DNA from: Mesorhizobium loti
GTDB lineage: Bacteria > Pseudomonadota > Alphaproteobacteria > Rhizobiales > Rhizobiaceae
Direction of reading: 5' to 3'
DNA: 64,000 nucleotides
NCBI RefSeq assembly: GCF_001510895.1
Contig: NZ_LPWA01000115.1
Location: 1 to 64,000 of the forward strand
Numbering within the stretch: the first letter of the stretch is position 1; every line of letters begins with the position of its first letter. The position numbers and the translations under genes are program-made. Under the pieces are notes generated by a model that saw nothing but the letters and a program-made list of their open reading frames with translations, made no database searches and was not told the DNA's origin. Of this stretch, positions 17,481 through 26,738 are shown piece after piece.

Positions 17481-18824
17481 TTATGGGGCAGGAGGCAAGA
17501 ACTGCCGCTCTATCCGCTCAGTCAGTTTCCTTAGTGCCATATCGATGCGCTTGTTGAGATCGGTGAACGCCATGAAGGTGCTCCCCGTCCTTTGGTGCTT
17601 CGGTTGCAATCCTCGTTTTGCCATGTCCTTGAAGAGTTCCCGGCGTCCTCGCCGGCGTAAGGTCTCCCAATGTCTGTCCATGGCCTCGAGGCCGACAACG
17701 CCGGTGTTGAGGAACTTCGCTGTCCGCTCCTGTTCCCACGCTCCCAAGAGCAATCTGCGGCGCATTCCGACGATTTGATCGGAGTCAACAAACGTGGGCA
17801 CCACGAATCTAAAGTAATCATGTGCGAGCTCGCAGAAATTGAAGGTGCGAAGATCATCCAACCATCGAACACCAATCGCTTCGAGCTGATCCGAGCCCAA
17901 TGTCACCTCGACACGGACGCGCCTTTGTGTAGCCGAAAGCTCTAGCTTTGTGCCGGTGCGTGGGTTTTGCTGGTCTAGAATTTTGTCCATTACGCGCCAG
18001 GACGAAGGTGCGCCCCTTGCCCCGAAATAGACTGTCGCATCTGCATAGGGACGAATATCCTCGCCGTTGACCAGGAGCAGTTCAGGAATTGGATCTGAAT
18101 TCCTTCTTCTGGGGTGGATGCCGGCTACGAATGCCGCACGGTGACCCCACACGAACCTGGGCATGTCTCGGCCTTCTTTGAACAGGTTTCGATGCGGTGA
18201 CAAGTGGCGCCACAGCACCCCTACCAACTGTCGGCGGAGCAGCTCTGAGCCTTGGTGTTTAGGCTTGAAATCGACGCTGACTTCCAGGGAGGCTATCATA
18301 GCTCCCGTCGCAAGTCCGTATCGCTGCTCGAGAAAATCTATCGCCCTGTTCACCACTGTGAAGTCTGGCTGCTGGAATCGAACGGTAAACGTCGTGTCTG
18401 CCTTTCGCTTCGCATAGCAATTGCAGCCGGTCGCCCGCTTAAGCCTCGCATTGATCCAGATCCCTTGTGTAGGCTTCTGCAGCTCGATTTGAACCTCGAT
18501 CCAGTCGACTACAGCCCGGCAAGTGAACAATCGAAAGTCGAGGTCCGGATAGAGGCCATGGCGACCTTCGAATCGCTTTTGCTTGGCCGACAACTTTGAC
18601 GGCTGATAGCTAAGCAAGGTGTGGCCACAGTCATTAATGGCCCCCATCATCACATCGTAGCTCTTCACGTGATCCTCATATCCGGCTTCTCTTGAGATCG
18701 GATATAGCGGGTTGCAAAAAGCGCTGCACAAATTGGGCCGCTCTGCCTTCCGTTTGCACTTTTGGGAGATAGGTCCATCGTCCACTAGGCCGCTGGCTGG
18801 GGGAATGACAACCTCGTCTTCCAA
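17481..18824 (-). CDS. Unrecognised island protein, possibly replication-initiator-like
   Basis: 447 aa, no signal peptide. The N-terminus carries several Cys (QKCKRKAERPNLCSAFCNP). The middle has alternating beta segments, such as LFTCRAVVDWIEVQIEL and TTFTVRFQQPDF. A strand RVRVEVTLG is followed by a helix with a Phe/Tyr pattern (ELAHDYFRFVVP). This beta-rich layout reminds me of Rep_trans rolling-circle initiators carried by integrative elements, but I see no certain catalytic Tyr motif. It lies directly downstream of an XRE gene on the same strand, 10 bp apart, so that regulator may control it. Confidence 0.6.
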   Translation of the reverse strand: MEDEVVIPPASGLVDDGPISQKCKRKAERPNLCSAFCNPLYPISREAGYEDHVKSYDVMMGAINDCGHTLLSYQPSKLSAKQKRFEGRHGLYPDLDFRLFTCRAVVDWIEVQIELQKPTQGIWINARLKRATGCNCYAKRKADTTFTVRFQQPDFTVVNRAIDFLEQRYGLATGAMIASLEVSVDFKPKHQGSELLRRQLVGVLWRHLSPHRNLFKEGRDMPRFVWGHRAAFVAGIHPRRRNSDPIPELLLVNGEDIRPYADATVYFGARGAPSSWRVMDKILDQQNPRTGTKLELSATQRRVRVEVTLGSDQLEAIGVRWLDDLRTFNFCELAHDYFRFVVPTFVDSDQIVGMRRRLLLGAWEQERTAKFLNTGVVGLEAMDRHWETLRRRGRRELFKDMAKRGLQPKHQRTGSTFMAFTDLNKRIDMALRKLTERIERQFLPPAP

Positions 18825-18834
18825 AAGTTCAAGT

Positions 18835-19236
18835 TCAATCGAAGAGGGTTTTCAGCCGCGCGGCGCGGTCTGAGTCGAGAATGGGATCTCCTTCCCCTGA
18901 GACCTCCTTCAAGGCCGTCAGCCACGCTCTTTCGTTCGCAGTGACGTCTCTGAAGAAGAGAGGGCGCAGCCGGCGGAATGTCTCCTGGTCGAAGTGCCGC
19001 TCGAGACTGAGTTCGAATAGTTCGACAGTGCTGCATCGCAGAGCGTCTGCCAAGGCAGCGACGCGATCGAGAGGAACCTTCGCCTGATCGGTAGCGAATG
19101 CACGGATGATGTTGGAAGCGCGCGAATATCCCGCTGCCAACGCGACTTCCTGGAATGTGCGTCCCGAAGCTGCAGCATGTTCAGCAATAAATCGTGCGAG
19201 CTTGCTCCTTGATCGATGCTCGGTGTTGTCGGTCAT
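18835..19236 (-). CDS. XRE-family regulator of the 17481 gene
   Basis: 133 aa starting at the ATG at 19234-19236, chosen because GGAAGG sits a few bases upstream and the HTH begins soon after. The longer frame up to 19494 adds unrelated sequence. Residues about 10-65 are an XRE helix-turn-helix (FIAEHAAASGRTFQEVALAAG, cited in part; then SRASNIIRAFATDQ). The C-terminal third is unfamiliar (FRRLRPLFFRDVTANERAW). It is 10 bp from the next gene. Confidence 0.72.
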   Translation of the reverse strand: MTDNTEHRSRSKLARFIAEHAAASGRTFQEVALAAGYSRASNIIRAFATDQAKVPLDRVAALADALRCSTVELFELSLERHFDQETFRRLRPLFFRDVTANERAWLTALKEVSGEGDPILDSDRAARLKTLFD

Positions 19237-19903
19237 TTTTGCCTTCCAATTCATAAGCTTGATTGCTTCTACTGAGTGATATAGCTGCTCGACATCGGGG
19301 TTCGTTCGGAAACAGGTGGGATGTAGGTGCCGCGATGTAGCCGGGTCTCCGTCGCAGTCCTTGCCATACTCCCGCTCCGCAGCGAGGCGCAGTAGGGGAC
19401 GACGCCATGAAGCGATAAGCTCCGGCGGTAACGTTTGCTGGGCCTGACCAAAGGCTTGATGTCCCCAGGGATCAGCGGCCGGAGAGCGCTGCAATCGCTT
19501 TGAGCGCTTTAAGAGTGGGAAGGGGGACTAAGGAGGCGCCTCACGACCCGCCAGGAACCAATCGAGATCCGCCCTGGGTGAGTTCCGTCCGGGAAACCTT
19601 CGAAGTCCTAGGGATTTTTTCTGCCCAGGATGGGGATGCCATCTGCTGCCACCGACTATATTTCGTCGGGTCCACCATTTTCTGTGGGTTGGCAACCGAA
19701 CGCGAAGGGCAGTGGGCTCATCACAGCACGAATGACGACACTGGAAATTGCTTCGGCTACGGCCTTACCGTCGGCGGCCCGTCAACTCGCCGATTAGATT
19801 TCACTATCGCAACCAGCCTGAACGCTCACGACGGACGGCTTGGTAAGACAGTTTGCCTAATTGCGGCCTTGCCCCTAATTTCAATTGTGTAGGAGGCGTT
19901 CAA
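19237..19903. other. Gene-poor island stretch
   Basis: 667 bp without a convincing gene. Frames of up to 130 codons exist but have no family pattern or credible ribosome sites. It should contain the divergent promoters for the XRE gene and the 19904 gene. Confidence 0.5.
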
Positions 19904-20230
19904 ATGATGGCTGTCTTTTTCGCTATCACCGGCGGCATCGTCGTTTTTGCCGCATATCTGTCCAAGCGGAACTTCCAAAAGGAAATGAAGGAGCAGCGTG
20001 ACGAGGAAGCCGCTTTTAAGGAGGAAGTCGCCAAGTTCCGGGCCAAGAAAATCGCGGCTTTGGAAGCGCAAGGCACAAGCGCGATAACAGCCAATAACGA
20101 TCCCTTGTTGCACTACAAATTGCGGCACAGACCGAACATCTTCATTATCTATGGCGACAAAATTCCACGCGCATCTGCGCAGCCCCGGCGAACGAGATTC
20201 AAGGCCGCTCAGGCAAAGCGGAAGCGATAA
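19904..20230 (+). CDS. Small single-pass membrane protein with coiled-coil tail
   Basis: 108 aa from the ATG at 19904, which has AGGAGG 8 bp upstream; this site decides the start. Residues 2-22 are one transmembrane helix (AVFFAITGGIVVFAAYL). A highly charged helix follows (KEMKEQRDEEAAFKEEVAKF), then a basic C-terminus (RRTRFKAAQAKRKR). No family recognised. It stands alone in a gene-poor part of the island. Confidence 0.6.
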   Translation: MMAVFFAITGGIVVFAAYLSKRNFQKEMKEQRDEEAAFKEEVAKFRAKKIAALEAQGTSAITANNDPLLHYKLRHRPNIFIIYGDKIPRASAQPRRTRFKAAQAKRKR

Positions 20231-21016
20231 TGTGTCTTCGGCTTTAAACTTCCATGAACGGGTCAGCGACCATCCGCCGTGTGCCTCTCGGTTGTCGTCA
20301 AGGGCAACAAACGTTTCCCTTAGCCCTAGTCCGTTCATTGCCATACACAGTCTAGGTTTCCGCGCGCTGTATATTTTCTTGTGGCGATTATGACGGGAAT
20401 TACCGCATGTTTCCACGGAGTTACCCTCATTTGCCTCGAAAACTCACTTTTGAGGAGACAGGTAAACTCAAACTGCTTGCTTGGCAGGAACATCCGAAGA
20501 GCGTCGCGACCATTCGATTGCGCCATAGGGAAGCAACAGCAACAAGGACGTCGCTGGCTTCCTGACGTCCATTCAGAACTTCGGCCATTCTGTGAGCGCA
20601 GCAGCGGGGGGTGCCAAAAGGCAATCTGGCCAAGAACTAATACATTTCCCACTGCGCATCCGATCACGCATTGGAGGGGTTGGTAACTCCCTATGCCAGG
20701 CCTGGGTGAAGGCAGAAGCTATGCGGAAGGGCGACGTCCGGCCTAGTCGACCAAGCAGAAGCTAGACGGGTAGCCACGGCTTAGTAGGATGAAATTGCCG
20801 TGCGGAAATAGCAGCTTCGCTCTGCTTCAGCAGCCTAAAATCGCACCGAGCCACCTCCATAACGCTCGAATTCATTGAACGGACTGTCGATAGCACGCGT
20901 AATGGGAATCGCAGGTTGGGAATCCAAGTAACATTACAGCGAGCGCGGTTCGATCCTCCATTGAAGCGCCTAAATGGCTGATCCATTCTTAGAGCGTAAA
21001 GCAGAGGAGATTTGCT
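20231..21016. other. Gene-poor island stretch
   Basis: 786 bp with no convincing gene on either strand. Short frames (up to 196 codons overlapping the previous gene antisense) lack family features. No inverted repeats of transposon type noticed. Confidence 0.5.
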
Positions 21017-21196
21017 GTGGAAGATAATTCGGAAGTGGCCGCGAAAGAGGGTTTGAAGGACATGAGCTTCAAGGTCGGCAGGGGGTTTCATTACCGCTTC
21101 AAGATCGAAGCGATCAGAGAGGGAATTACGATGAAAGACCTACTTGTAAGGTGTTTCGAGGCATATATCAGGTCAAAGTCAGACAAGGCATCATAA
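21017..21196 (+). CDS. Small ribbon-helix-helix-like protein (ParG/Arc type)
   Basis: 59 aa from a GTG at 21017 with AGAGGAG 7 bp upstream. After a short acidic N-terminus comes MSFKVGRGFHYRFKIEAI followed by GITMKDLLVRCFEAY. A short beta strand with alternating residues, a helix, a G-I-T turn and a second helix is the pattern of ParG/Arc-like ribbon-helix-helix DNA-binding proteins (compare F-K-V-x-x-x-F-H-x-x-F-K in ParG-type sequences). It lies 355 bp before the helicase operon, so it may regulate that operon or be a partition or antitoxin remnant. No parA or toxin gene is adjacent. Confidence 0.65.
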   Translation: MEDNSEVAAKEGLKDMSFKVGRGFHYRFKIEAIREGITMKDLLVRCFEAYIRSKSDKAS

Positions 21197-21551
21197 TTTA
21201 AGTATTACTGGATGATACTTAGAGAATTATTGTCGAATACGTAAGTAAATACTGACTTACAACGCGCTATATGCCATACCAAATTCTGATGGATTGGAAC
21301 GCTAGGTCGCTCAAACACACGATCAACCGTCGGGCGATTTGAACCGCCGCCTCTCTGTATGGCCCGGCGCAGCAGGTATCCGGAAGCTCGATTTGTCGAC
21401 ATCGGGCAGATGGCCGCCCCGCGTAAGCCGGCTGGATTGGTCAGCTTCCCGCACTTGAGCCAATGAACCGTCCACATATGCACATTGACCCCGCAACAGT
21501 TTTCGCCAAGATGCGGGCGCGAGGTTTGCAGCATCTGCTGCGGGGGATTCG
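21197..21551. other. Leader region of the helicase-methylase operon
   Basis: 355 bp without a gene; should contain the promoter of the 21552 operon. GGGGGA at 21541-21546 is the ribosome site for the helicase ATG. No clear operator repeat seen. Confidence 0.5.
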
Positions 21552-24500
21552 ATGAATGTATTTGAGTTGGACAGAGTTCTCGTAAACGACTACGAGCGCT
21601 TCTCACGATCGTTCACGCGCATAAGGGCCGAGGATATTCGCAGGAGCGTCGATGAAATCTACGCCAGCGGCCGGTTCTGGCCTGAGCCTCTAATCTCGAT
21701 CAACCCACATTTTGAACGTGGTGACAGGATAGACGACCTGGTGCGTGACGGCACCCTCCACGCCAACACCGGAAAGATCTTTCGCGTCGCCGGCACACCG
21801 ATCACGCTGCATCGGCACCAGCAAGAGGCGGTCTCGAAGGCGGTCTCCCGGAAATCTTTCGTCGTCACTACGGGAACCGGATCGGGCAAGTCCCTTTGCT
21901 TCTTCGTCCCGATAATTGACGCGGCGGTTCGCGCTCGGGCTGCGGGGGAGCCGCAGAGAACACGAGCCATCATCGTCTATCCGATGAACGCGCTGGCGAA
22001 CAGCCAGATGGCGGAACTGAAGAGGTTTATCGATCAATCTGGGCTCGACGAGAGCCTCCGCCCGACCTTTGCCCGTTACACAGGCCAGGAATCGGCGGAG
22101 GAGCGCGAGCTGATAAGCAGGGCGAAGCCAGACATCCTACTCACCAACTTCATGATGCTCGAGCTGTTGATGACACGCCAAGCCAAACTGGACAGAGCGG
22201 TCATCGAAAACGCACGGGATCTGGACTTTATCGTCCTCGACGAACTGCACACCTACCGCGGCCGGCAAGGCGCCGACGTCGCAATGCTTGTCCGGCGGGT
22301 CCGGGATAGGCTTTGCGCTAACAAGGAGCCTGTCTGCATCGGCACGTCCGCGACTATGGCCAGCGAAGGATCCGAAACGAAACGTGCGGAGGTGGTGGCC
22401 AGCATCGCGACCAGGCTGTTCGGGACGAGCGTATCGCCGGATGCAGTGATCGACGAAACCTTACAGCGGGCTACCGATCAGTCGATCAAGACAGACGGGT
22501 TGAAGGGCGCTCTCATCGATATCGTCAACGGCGAGATTCCCGCGCACCTCGACGATGCGGCACTTTACAAACATCCGCTTGCCGCCTGGATCGAACTCGA
22601 GATCGGGCTGCTCGACAAGCAGACGCTGAGCCGACGGGCGCCGATGACGATTTCCCAGGCCTCGCGGAAGCTGGCCGATTTCACTGGCTGCGATCAGGAC
22701 GTCTGTCGCAGGCAGATCGAAACGATGCTGACCCTGATGAGTCTGGCCGAGAAAGACCGGGGCGGCTCGGGTGAGCGGGCATTTCTGGCGTTCAAGCTAC
22801 ACCGGTTCTTTTCCGGCGCTGGACGTGTCTACGCCACCTTGAGGGCAAAAGATCGCCATGTGACTCTTGAGGGGCAGCGCTTTGATCCCGACGATGAGGA
22901 AGCCAGGCTTTATCCGACCTTCTTCTGCAGGGAGTGCGGTCAGGAGTTCCATTCGGTAGTGATTGCTGATGACGAGGAAGGCGTGCGGCGAATGTTGCCG
23001 CGCTCAATCGACGAAACGCCGATCGAAGACCCGGATGCGGACGACGAGGCCGGCTATTTCATGCCGATCCCCGAGGCCGACGCGGATTTTAGCTTCAGCG
23101 GAGCGCCCGAAGACTTTCCAGAGGATTGGACCGAGCCGGGTCCAAACGGTCCTCAACTGAGAAGGGACAGGCGAAAGTGGATCCCGAGGGCGCTGAGCGT
23201 GGAGGTAGACGGACAGCCAGGCGAACATGGCAGGCATGGTTTGTTCATATCCGGGAAGTTCAGGTTTTGCCCGGCATGTGGCGACCAGCCATCTACGCGG
23301 GCGCGAGAGATCAACAAGCTCGCAAGCCTGTCCGCCGAAGGACGCAGTTCAGCGACGACTCTGCTTGTTTCGAGCACGTTGCGTTGGATGAACAAGCGCG
23401 AGCACGGCATTCCGCTCGACAAGCGGAAGCTCCTCGGCTTCACGGACAACCGACAGGATGCGGCGCTGCAGGCAGGCAATTTCAACGATTCGCTATTCGT
23501 GACGTTGCTGCGGGCAGCAATACTCGCGGCGGTCCGCGACGCCGGCACCGAGGGGCTAGGCGAAGACGAGTTCGGGCGCAGGGTCCAGGCAAAGCTGGGC
23601 TTCCTCGCCGGCAGGGACGATCGCCGCCAGGAATGGATGATCGCTCCGGAGACGAAGGGTATCCATCGTCAAGACGCCGAACGTGCCCTTTCACGTGTTC
23701 TGACCTACCGCGCCTGGGCCGACCAGAAGCGTGGTTGGCGCTTCACCAATCCCAATCTCGAAGAACTCGGGTTGATATCGGCCGAATACTCGGCGCTGGA
23801 CGAACTGGCCGAGGATGAGGAGGCATTCGCGAGTGCGCCGACTGAGCTCCGGAATTTGGAGCCCGATCGAAGGAAGGAGGCCCTGCGCATTCTGTTCGAG
23901 GCGCTCCGGCATGGATTGGCGATCACAGCGGAAGCGCTAGAGCAACAGACGCTGGAAACCACGATGCGCTCGGCGGGACAGTTCCTGCGCGAACCCTGGT
24001 CTATTTCGGAGCGCGAGAATCTCCGCTCGGCGGCTGCCTTGATTATCGTTGCACCGAAGAGGAGCGAAACCAATCTCCGGAGCGAATCGCTGATCATCCG
24101 CGGCGGACCGAGGAGCAGGCTTGCAAAGGACCTGAACCGCGCGAGCATTTGGGGCGAACGGCTCTCCGGCAGCAGGTATCAAGAGGTGCTCGAAGCGCTG
24201 TTGAGCGCTGCCGCCGAGTATCAGCTTGTCCGTCGCGTCCCAACGGTCTTCGACGTTGAGGGATGGCAACTGGCGGCCAGCGCGGTGCGACTGGTTGCAG
24301 GAAGCACCCGTCGCAGAAAGCAGGCGAACCCTTATTTTCTCGACCTATACAACTATCTGGCGGCGGCACTTGACGGTGACGGCGACGGCCTGTTCGGGCT
24401 GGAGAGTCGCGAACACACTGCTCAGGTTGATCAGGAACGCCGCGAATGGCGCGAATGGCGTTTTCGCTACGGAACGGACGACCAAGAGCGCATCGCCGAG

Positions 24501-26738
24501 CATCGCGAAGCGATGCGCCTGGCCATGGAACCGGATCAGTTCCTCCCGACGCTATTCTGTTCACCGACTATGGAACTAGGCGTCGATATCTCGGCGCTCA
24601 ACACGGTCTATCTGCGAAATGTGCCGCCCACACCGGCAAACTACGCCCAGCGATCCGGGCGCGCCGGACGTTCCGGTCAGGCAGCACTTGTTGTCACCTA
24701 CTGCGCTGCTCAAAGTCCGCATGACCAGTATTACTTTTCGCGCCGCGACCAGATGGTCGGCGGGATTGTGCGCCCGCCGGCGCTCGACCTTGCGAATCGC
24801 GAGTTGGTCGAGGCCCACCTGCACGCCGTGTGGATCGCCGAGGCCGGTCAGGAGCTGTCGCCCGACATTCCGCATGTGCTGGACCTCTCGCAACCGGGCT
24901 TGCCGGTGAACAAGGATATTGCGGAGAATTTCTCGAGCCGCAGTCTTGCCGAGCGGGCCGTTGAGCCGATGCGCCGGCTTCTCAACAGCATCGACTTCGA
25001 GCTCTCGGCTTCCGAGGCCCGCTGGGCCAGCGACCGGGAAGAGTTTCTTGCCTCGGTTGTCGCGAACGCCGGCACACGGTTCTCCGGCGCGTTTAAACGC
25101 TGGCGGCAGCTTTACGAGGGCGCGCGAACGCAGCTGATCGAAGCCAATCGCAAATCGGAAATGCATGGCCTCGACAAACAAGAACGAAGGGACGCCAAGA
25201 TTGCCCAGGCCCAAGCCAATGAGCAGCTCGCTCTTCTGGAAAAGGGCCAGGCGACCGGAGGTTCGGACTTCTACACCTATCGCTATCTGGCGACCGAAGG
25301 TTTCTTGCCAGGCTACAATTTCCCCCGGCTGCCGCTCTACGCTTATGTGCCGGCCGTTGGCGCCGGCGGCCCCAAGGCCGCTTACCTGCAGCGGGCGCGC
25401 TTTCTTGCCATCGCGGAGTTTGGGCCGCGAAGCCTGATCTATCACGAGGGTCGCGCCTATCGTGTCTACAAGGCAAAGCTGTCACCGGATATGCGCGGCA
25501 CCACGGACGGCAAGCTCGCCACGACGAAACTCTACATTTGCGACGCCTGTGGAGCCGCCCACGACCACGAACAGGATCGATGCCATGCCTGTGGCGCGCG
25601 GATCGCGGATGTTCATCCGATCCGAAACATCCTGCGCATCGACAATGTCGAGACGACACCAGCCGAGCGAATAACGGCGAACGATGAAGACCGACAAAGA
25701 CAAGGTTTCGAGATCCAGACCGTCTTTAGTTGGCCGTCACGCGATGGCCAGATCGATGTGACCTCGGCGAGCTTGTCGGATCAGGACGGCCCGATCGCCA
25801 ACATCCACTACGCTCACGGCGCGCTCATAAGCCGTATCAACAAGGGCCTTCGCAGGAGAAAAGAAAAGGCCATTCTCGGTTTCGGTATAGATGCCGCGAC
25901 TGGGCGATGGACAAAGACACCCGACGACGATGGCGACGAGGCAGAGGCGCCGGACGGTCCGGTGACGCAGCGAGTCGTGCCTATTGTCCAGGATAACAAG
26001 AACGCAGCCCTGTTTCGTCCGGTTGATGCGCAGATGGGTGAGACCTCGATCACCACGGTTCAGCACGCGCTCACGCGCGGCATCGAGATTGCATTTCAGC
26101 TTGAGGAGGGCGAAGTCCTCACCGAGCCGGTGCCCAGCCGCGAAAACCGGCGAGCCATCCTCGCCTTCGAGGCCACTGAGGGCGGCGCGGGTGTGCTCGG
26201 CCGGATTGTCGATGAGCCCGAAGCCATCAGGCGAGTTGCAAGAACGGCGCTGCAACTGATGCACTTCCAGGGCCTGGACGAAGCAATTGCCGCTCGCGAT
26301 CCTGCCCTGCTGGTGGATGTGCCGGACGCGAATTGCGTGAAGGGCTGCTATCGCTGCCTGCTTTCCTACTACAACCAGCCGGACCAGGAACTCATCGATC
26401 GCACGGATGGCGATGCCAAGCGCATGCTCTTGCGACTGGCCTGCAGCGAGGTTCGACCGGCACCAATCAACTCGACGGTCGCGACGGGCGGCGGAAGTTG
26501 GGTCTCGGCATTCAAGGAGGCAGGGATACCCAGCCATGACGCCGATCCACTGAAAAGCGGCAAACAGACATTGCCATTCGTGTGGCGCTCCCATCTGGTT
26601 GTCGCAAGCGATTCCCCGGTAGGACCTGAGGATCTTGCCGAGATCGAAGCGCGGGGATTTGCATTTGTTCAATTGCCGCCAAGTCCTTCGCCGTCGGCCC
26701 TGACGGAATTGCGGCATCTGCTGGGGGTATCGGATTGA
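21552..26738 (+). CDS. DEAD/DEAH helicase with DUF1998 C-terminus (DrmA-DrmB-like or DruE-like)
   Basis: 1728 aa. Helicase core: Walker A TTGTGSGKSLCF near residue 106, Walker B VLDELHTYRGRQGADV near 228, GTSATM near 265. The second RecA domain has MELGVDISAL and QRSGRAGRSGQ near 1030. Cys clusters follow: FFCRECGQEF, FCPACGDQP, a zinc ribbon CDACGAAHDHEQDRCHACG near 1330, and the DUF1998 cluster CVKGCYRCLLSYYNQP near 1595. DISARM encodes a helicase (DrmA) and a DUF1998 protein (DrmB) separately; together they would be about this long. Druantia DruE also joins both parts. The SNF2 and methylase neighbours favour a DISARM relation. The stop overlaps the next start (TTGA). Confidence 0.88.
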   Translation: MNVFELDRVLVNDYERFSRSFTRIRAEDIRRSVDEIYASGRFWPEPLISINPHFERGDRIDDLVRDGTLHANTGKIFRVAGTPITLHRHQQEAVSKAVSRKSFVVTTGTGSGKSLCFFVPIIDAAVRARAAGEPQRTRAIIVYPMNALANSQMAELKRFIDQSGLDESLRPTFARYTGQESAEERELISRAKPDILLTNFMMLELLMTRQAKLDRAVIENARDLDFIVLDELHTYRGRQGADVAMLVRRVRDRLCANKEPVCIGTSATMASEGSETKRAEVVASIATRLFGTSVSPDAVIDETLQRATDQSIKTDGLKGALIDIVNGEIPAHLDDAALYKHPLAAWIELEIGLLDKQTLSRRAPMTISQASRKLADFTGCDQDVCRRQIETMLTLMSLAEKDRGGSGERAFLAFKLHRFFSGAGRVYATLRAKDRHVTLEGQRFDPDDEEARLYPTFFCRECGQEFHSVVIADDEEGVRRMLPRSIDETPIEDPDADDEAGYFMPIPEADADFSFSGAPEDFPEDWTEPGPNGPQLRRDRRKWIPRALSVEVDGQPGEHGRHGLFISGKFRFCPACGDQPSTRAREINKLASLSAEGRSSATTLLVSSTLRWMNKREHGIPLDKRKLLGFTDNRQDAALQAGNFNDSLFVTLLRAAILAAVRDAGTEGLGEDEFGRRVQAKLGFLAGRDDRRQEWMIAPETKGIHRQDAERALSRVLTYRAWADQKRGWRFTNPNLEELGLISAEYSALDELAEDEEAFASAPTELRNLEPDRRKEALRILFEALRHGLAITAEALEQQTLETTMRSAGQFLREPWSISERENLRSAAALIIVAPKRSETNLRSESLIIRGGPRSRLAKDLNRASIWGERLSGSRYQEVLEALLSAAAEYQLVRRVPTVFDVEGWQLAASAVRLVAGSTRRRKQANPYFLDLYNYLAAALDGDGDGLFGLESREHTAQVDQERREWREWRFRYGTDDQERIAEHREAMRLAMEPDQFLPTLFCSPTMELGVDISALNTVYLRNVPPTPANYAQRSGRAGRSGQAALVVTYCAAQSPHDQYYFSRRDQMVGGIVRPPALDLANRELVEAHLHAVWIAEAGQELSPDIPHVLDLSQPGLPVNKDIAENFSSRSLAERAVEPMRRLLNSIDFELSASEARWASDREEFLASVVANAGTRFSGAFKRWRQLYEGARTQLIEANRKSEMHGLDKQERRDAKIAQAQANEQLALLEKGQATGGSDFYTYRYLATEGFLPGYNFPRLPLYAYVPAVGAGGPKAAYLQRARFLAIAEFGPRSLIYHEGRAYRVYKAKLSPDMRGTTDGKLATTKLYICDACGAAHDHEQDRCHACGARIADVHPIRNILRIDNVETTPAERITANDEDRQRQGFEIQTVFSWPSRDGQIDVTSASLSDQDGPIANIHYAHGALISRINKGLRRRKEKAILGFGIDAATGRWTKTPDDDGDEAEAPDGPVTQRVVPIVQDNKNAALFRPVDAQMGETSITTVQHALTRGIEIAFQLEEGEVLTEPVPSRENRRAILAFEATEGGAGVLGRIVDEPEAIRRVARTALQLMHFQGLDEAIAARDPALLVDVPDANCVKGCYRCLLSYYNQPDQELIDRTDGDAKRMLLRLACSEVRPAPINSTVATGGGSWVSAFKEAGIPSHDADPLKSGKQTLPFVWRSHLVVASDSPVGPEDLAEIEARGFAFVQLPPSPSPSALTELRHLLGVSD

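Noticed and set aside
19500..19892. 130-codon rightward frame
   Set aside because: No ribosome site, no family pattern, overlaps the likely promoter region of 19904.
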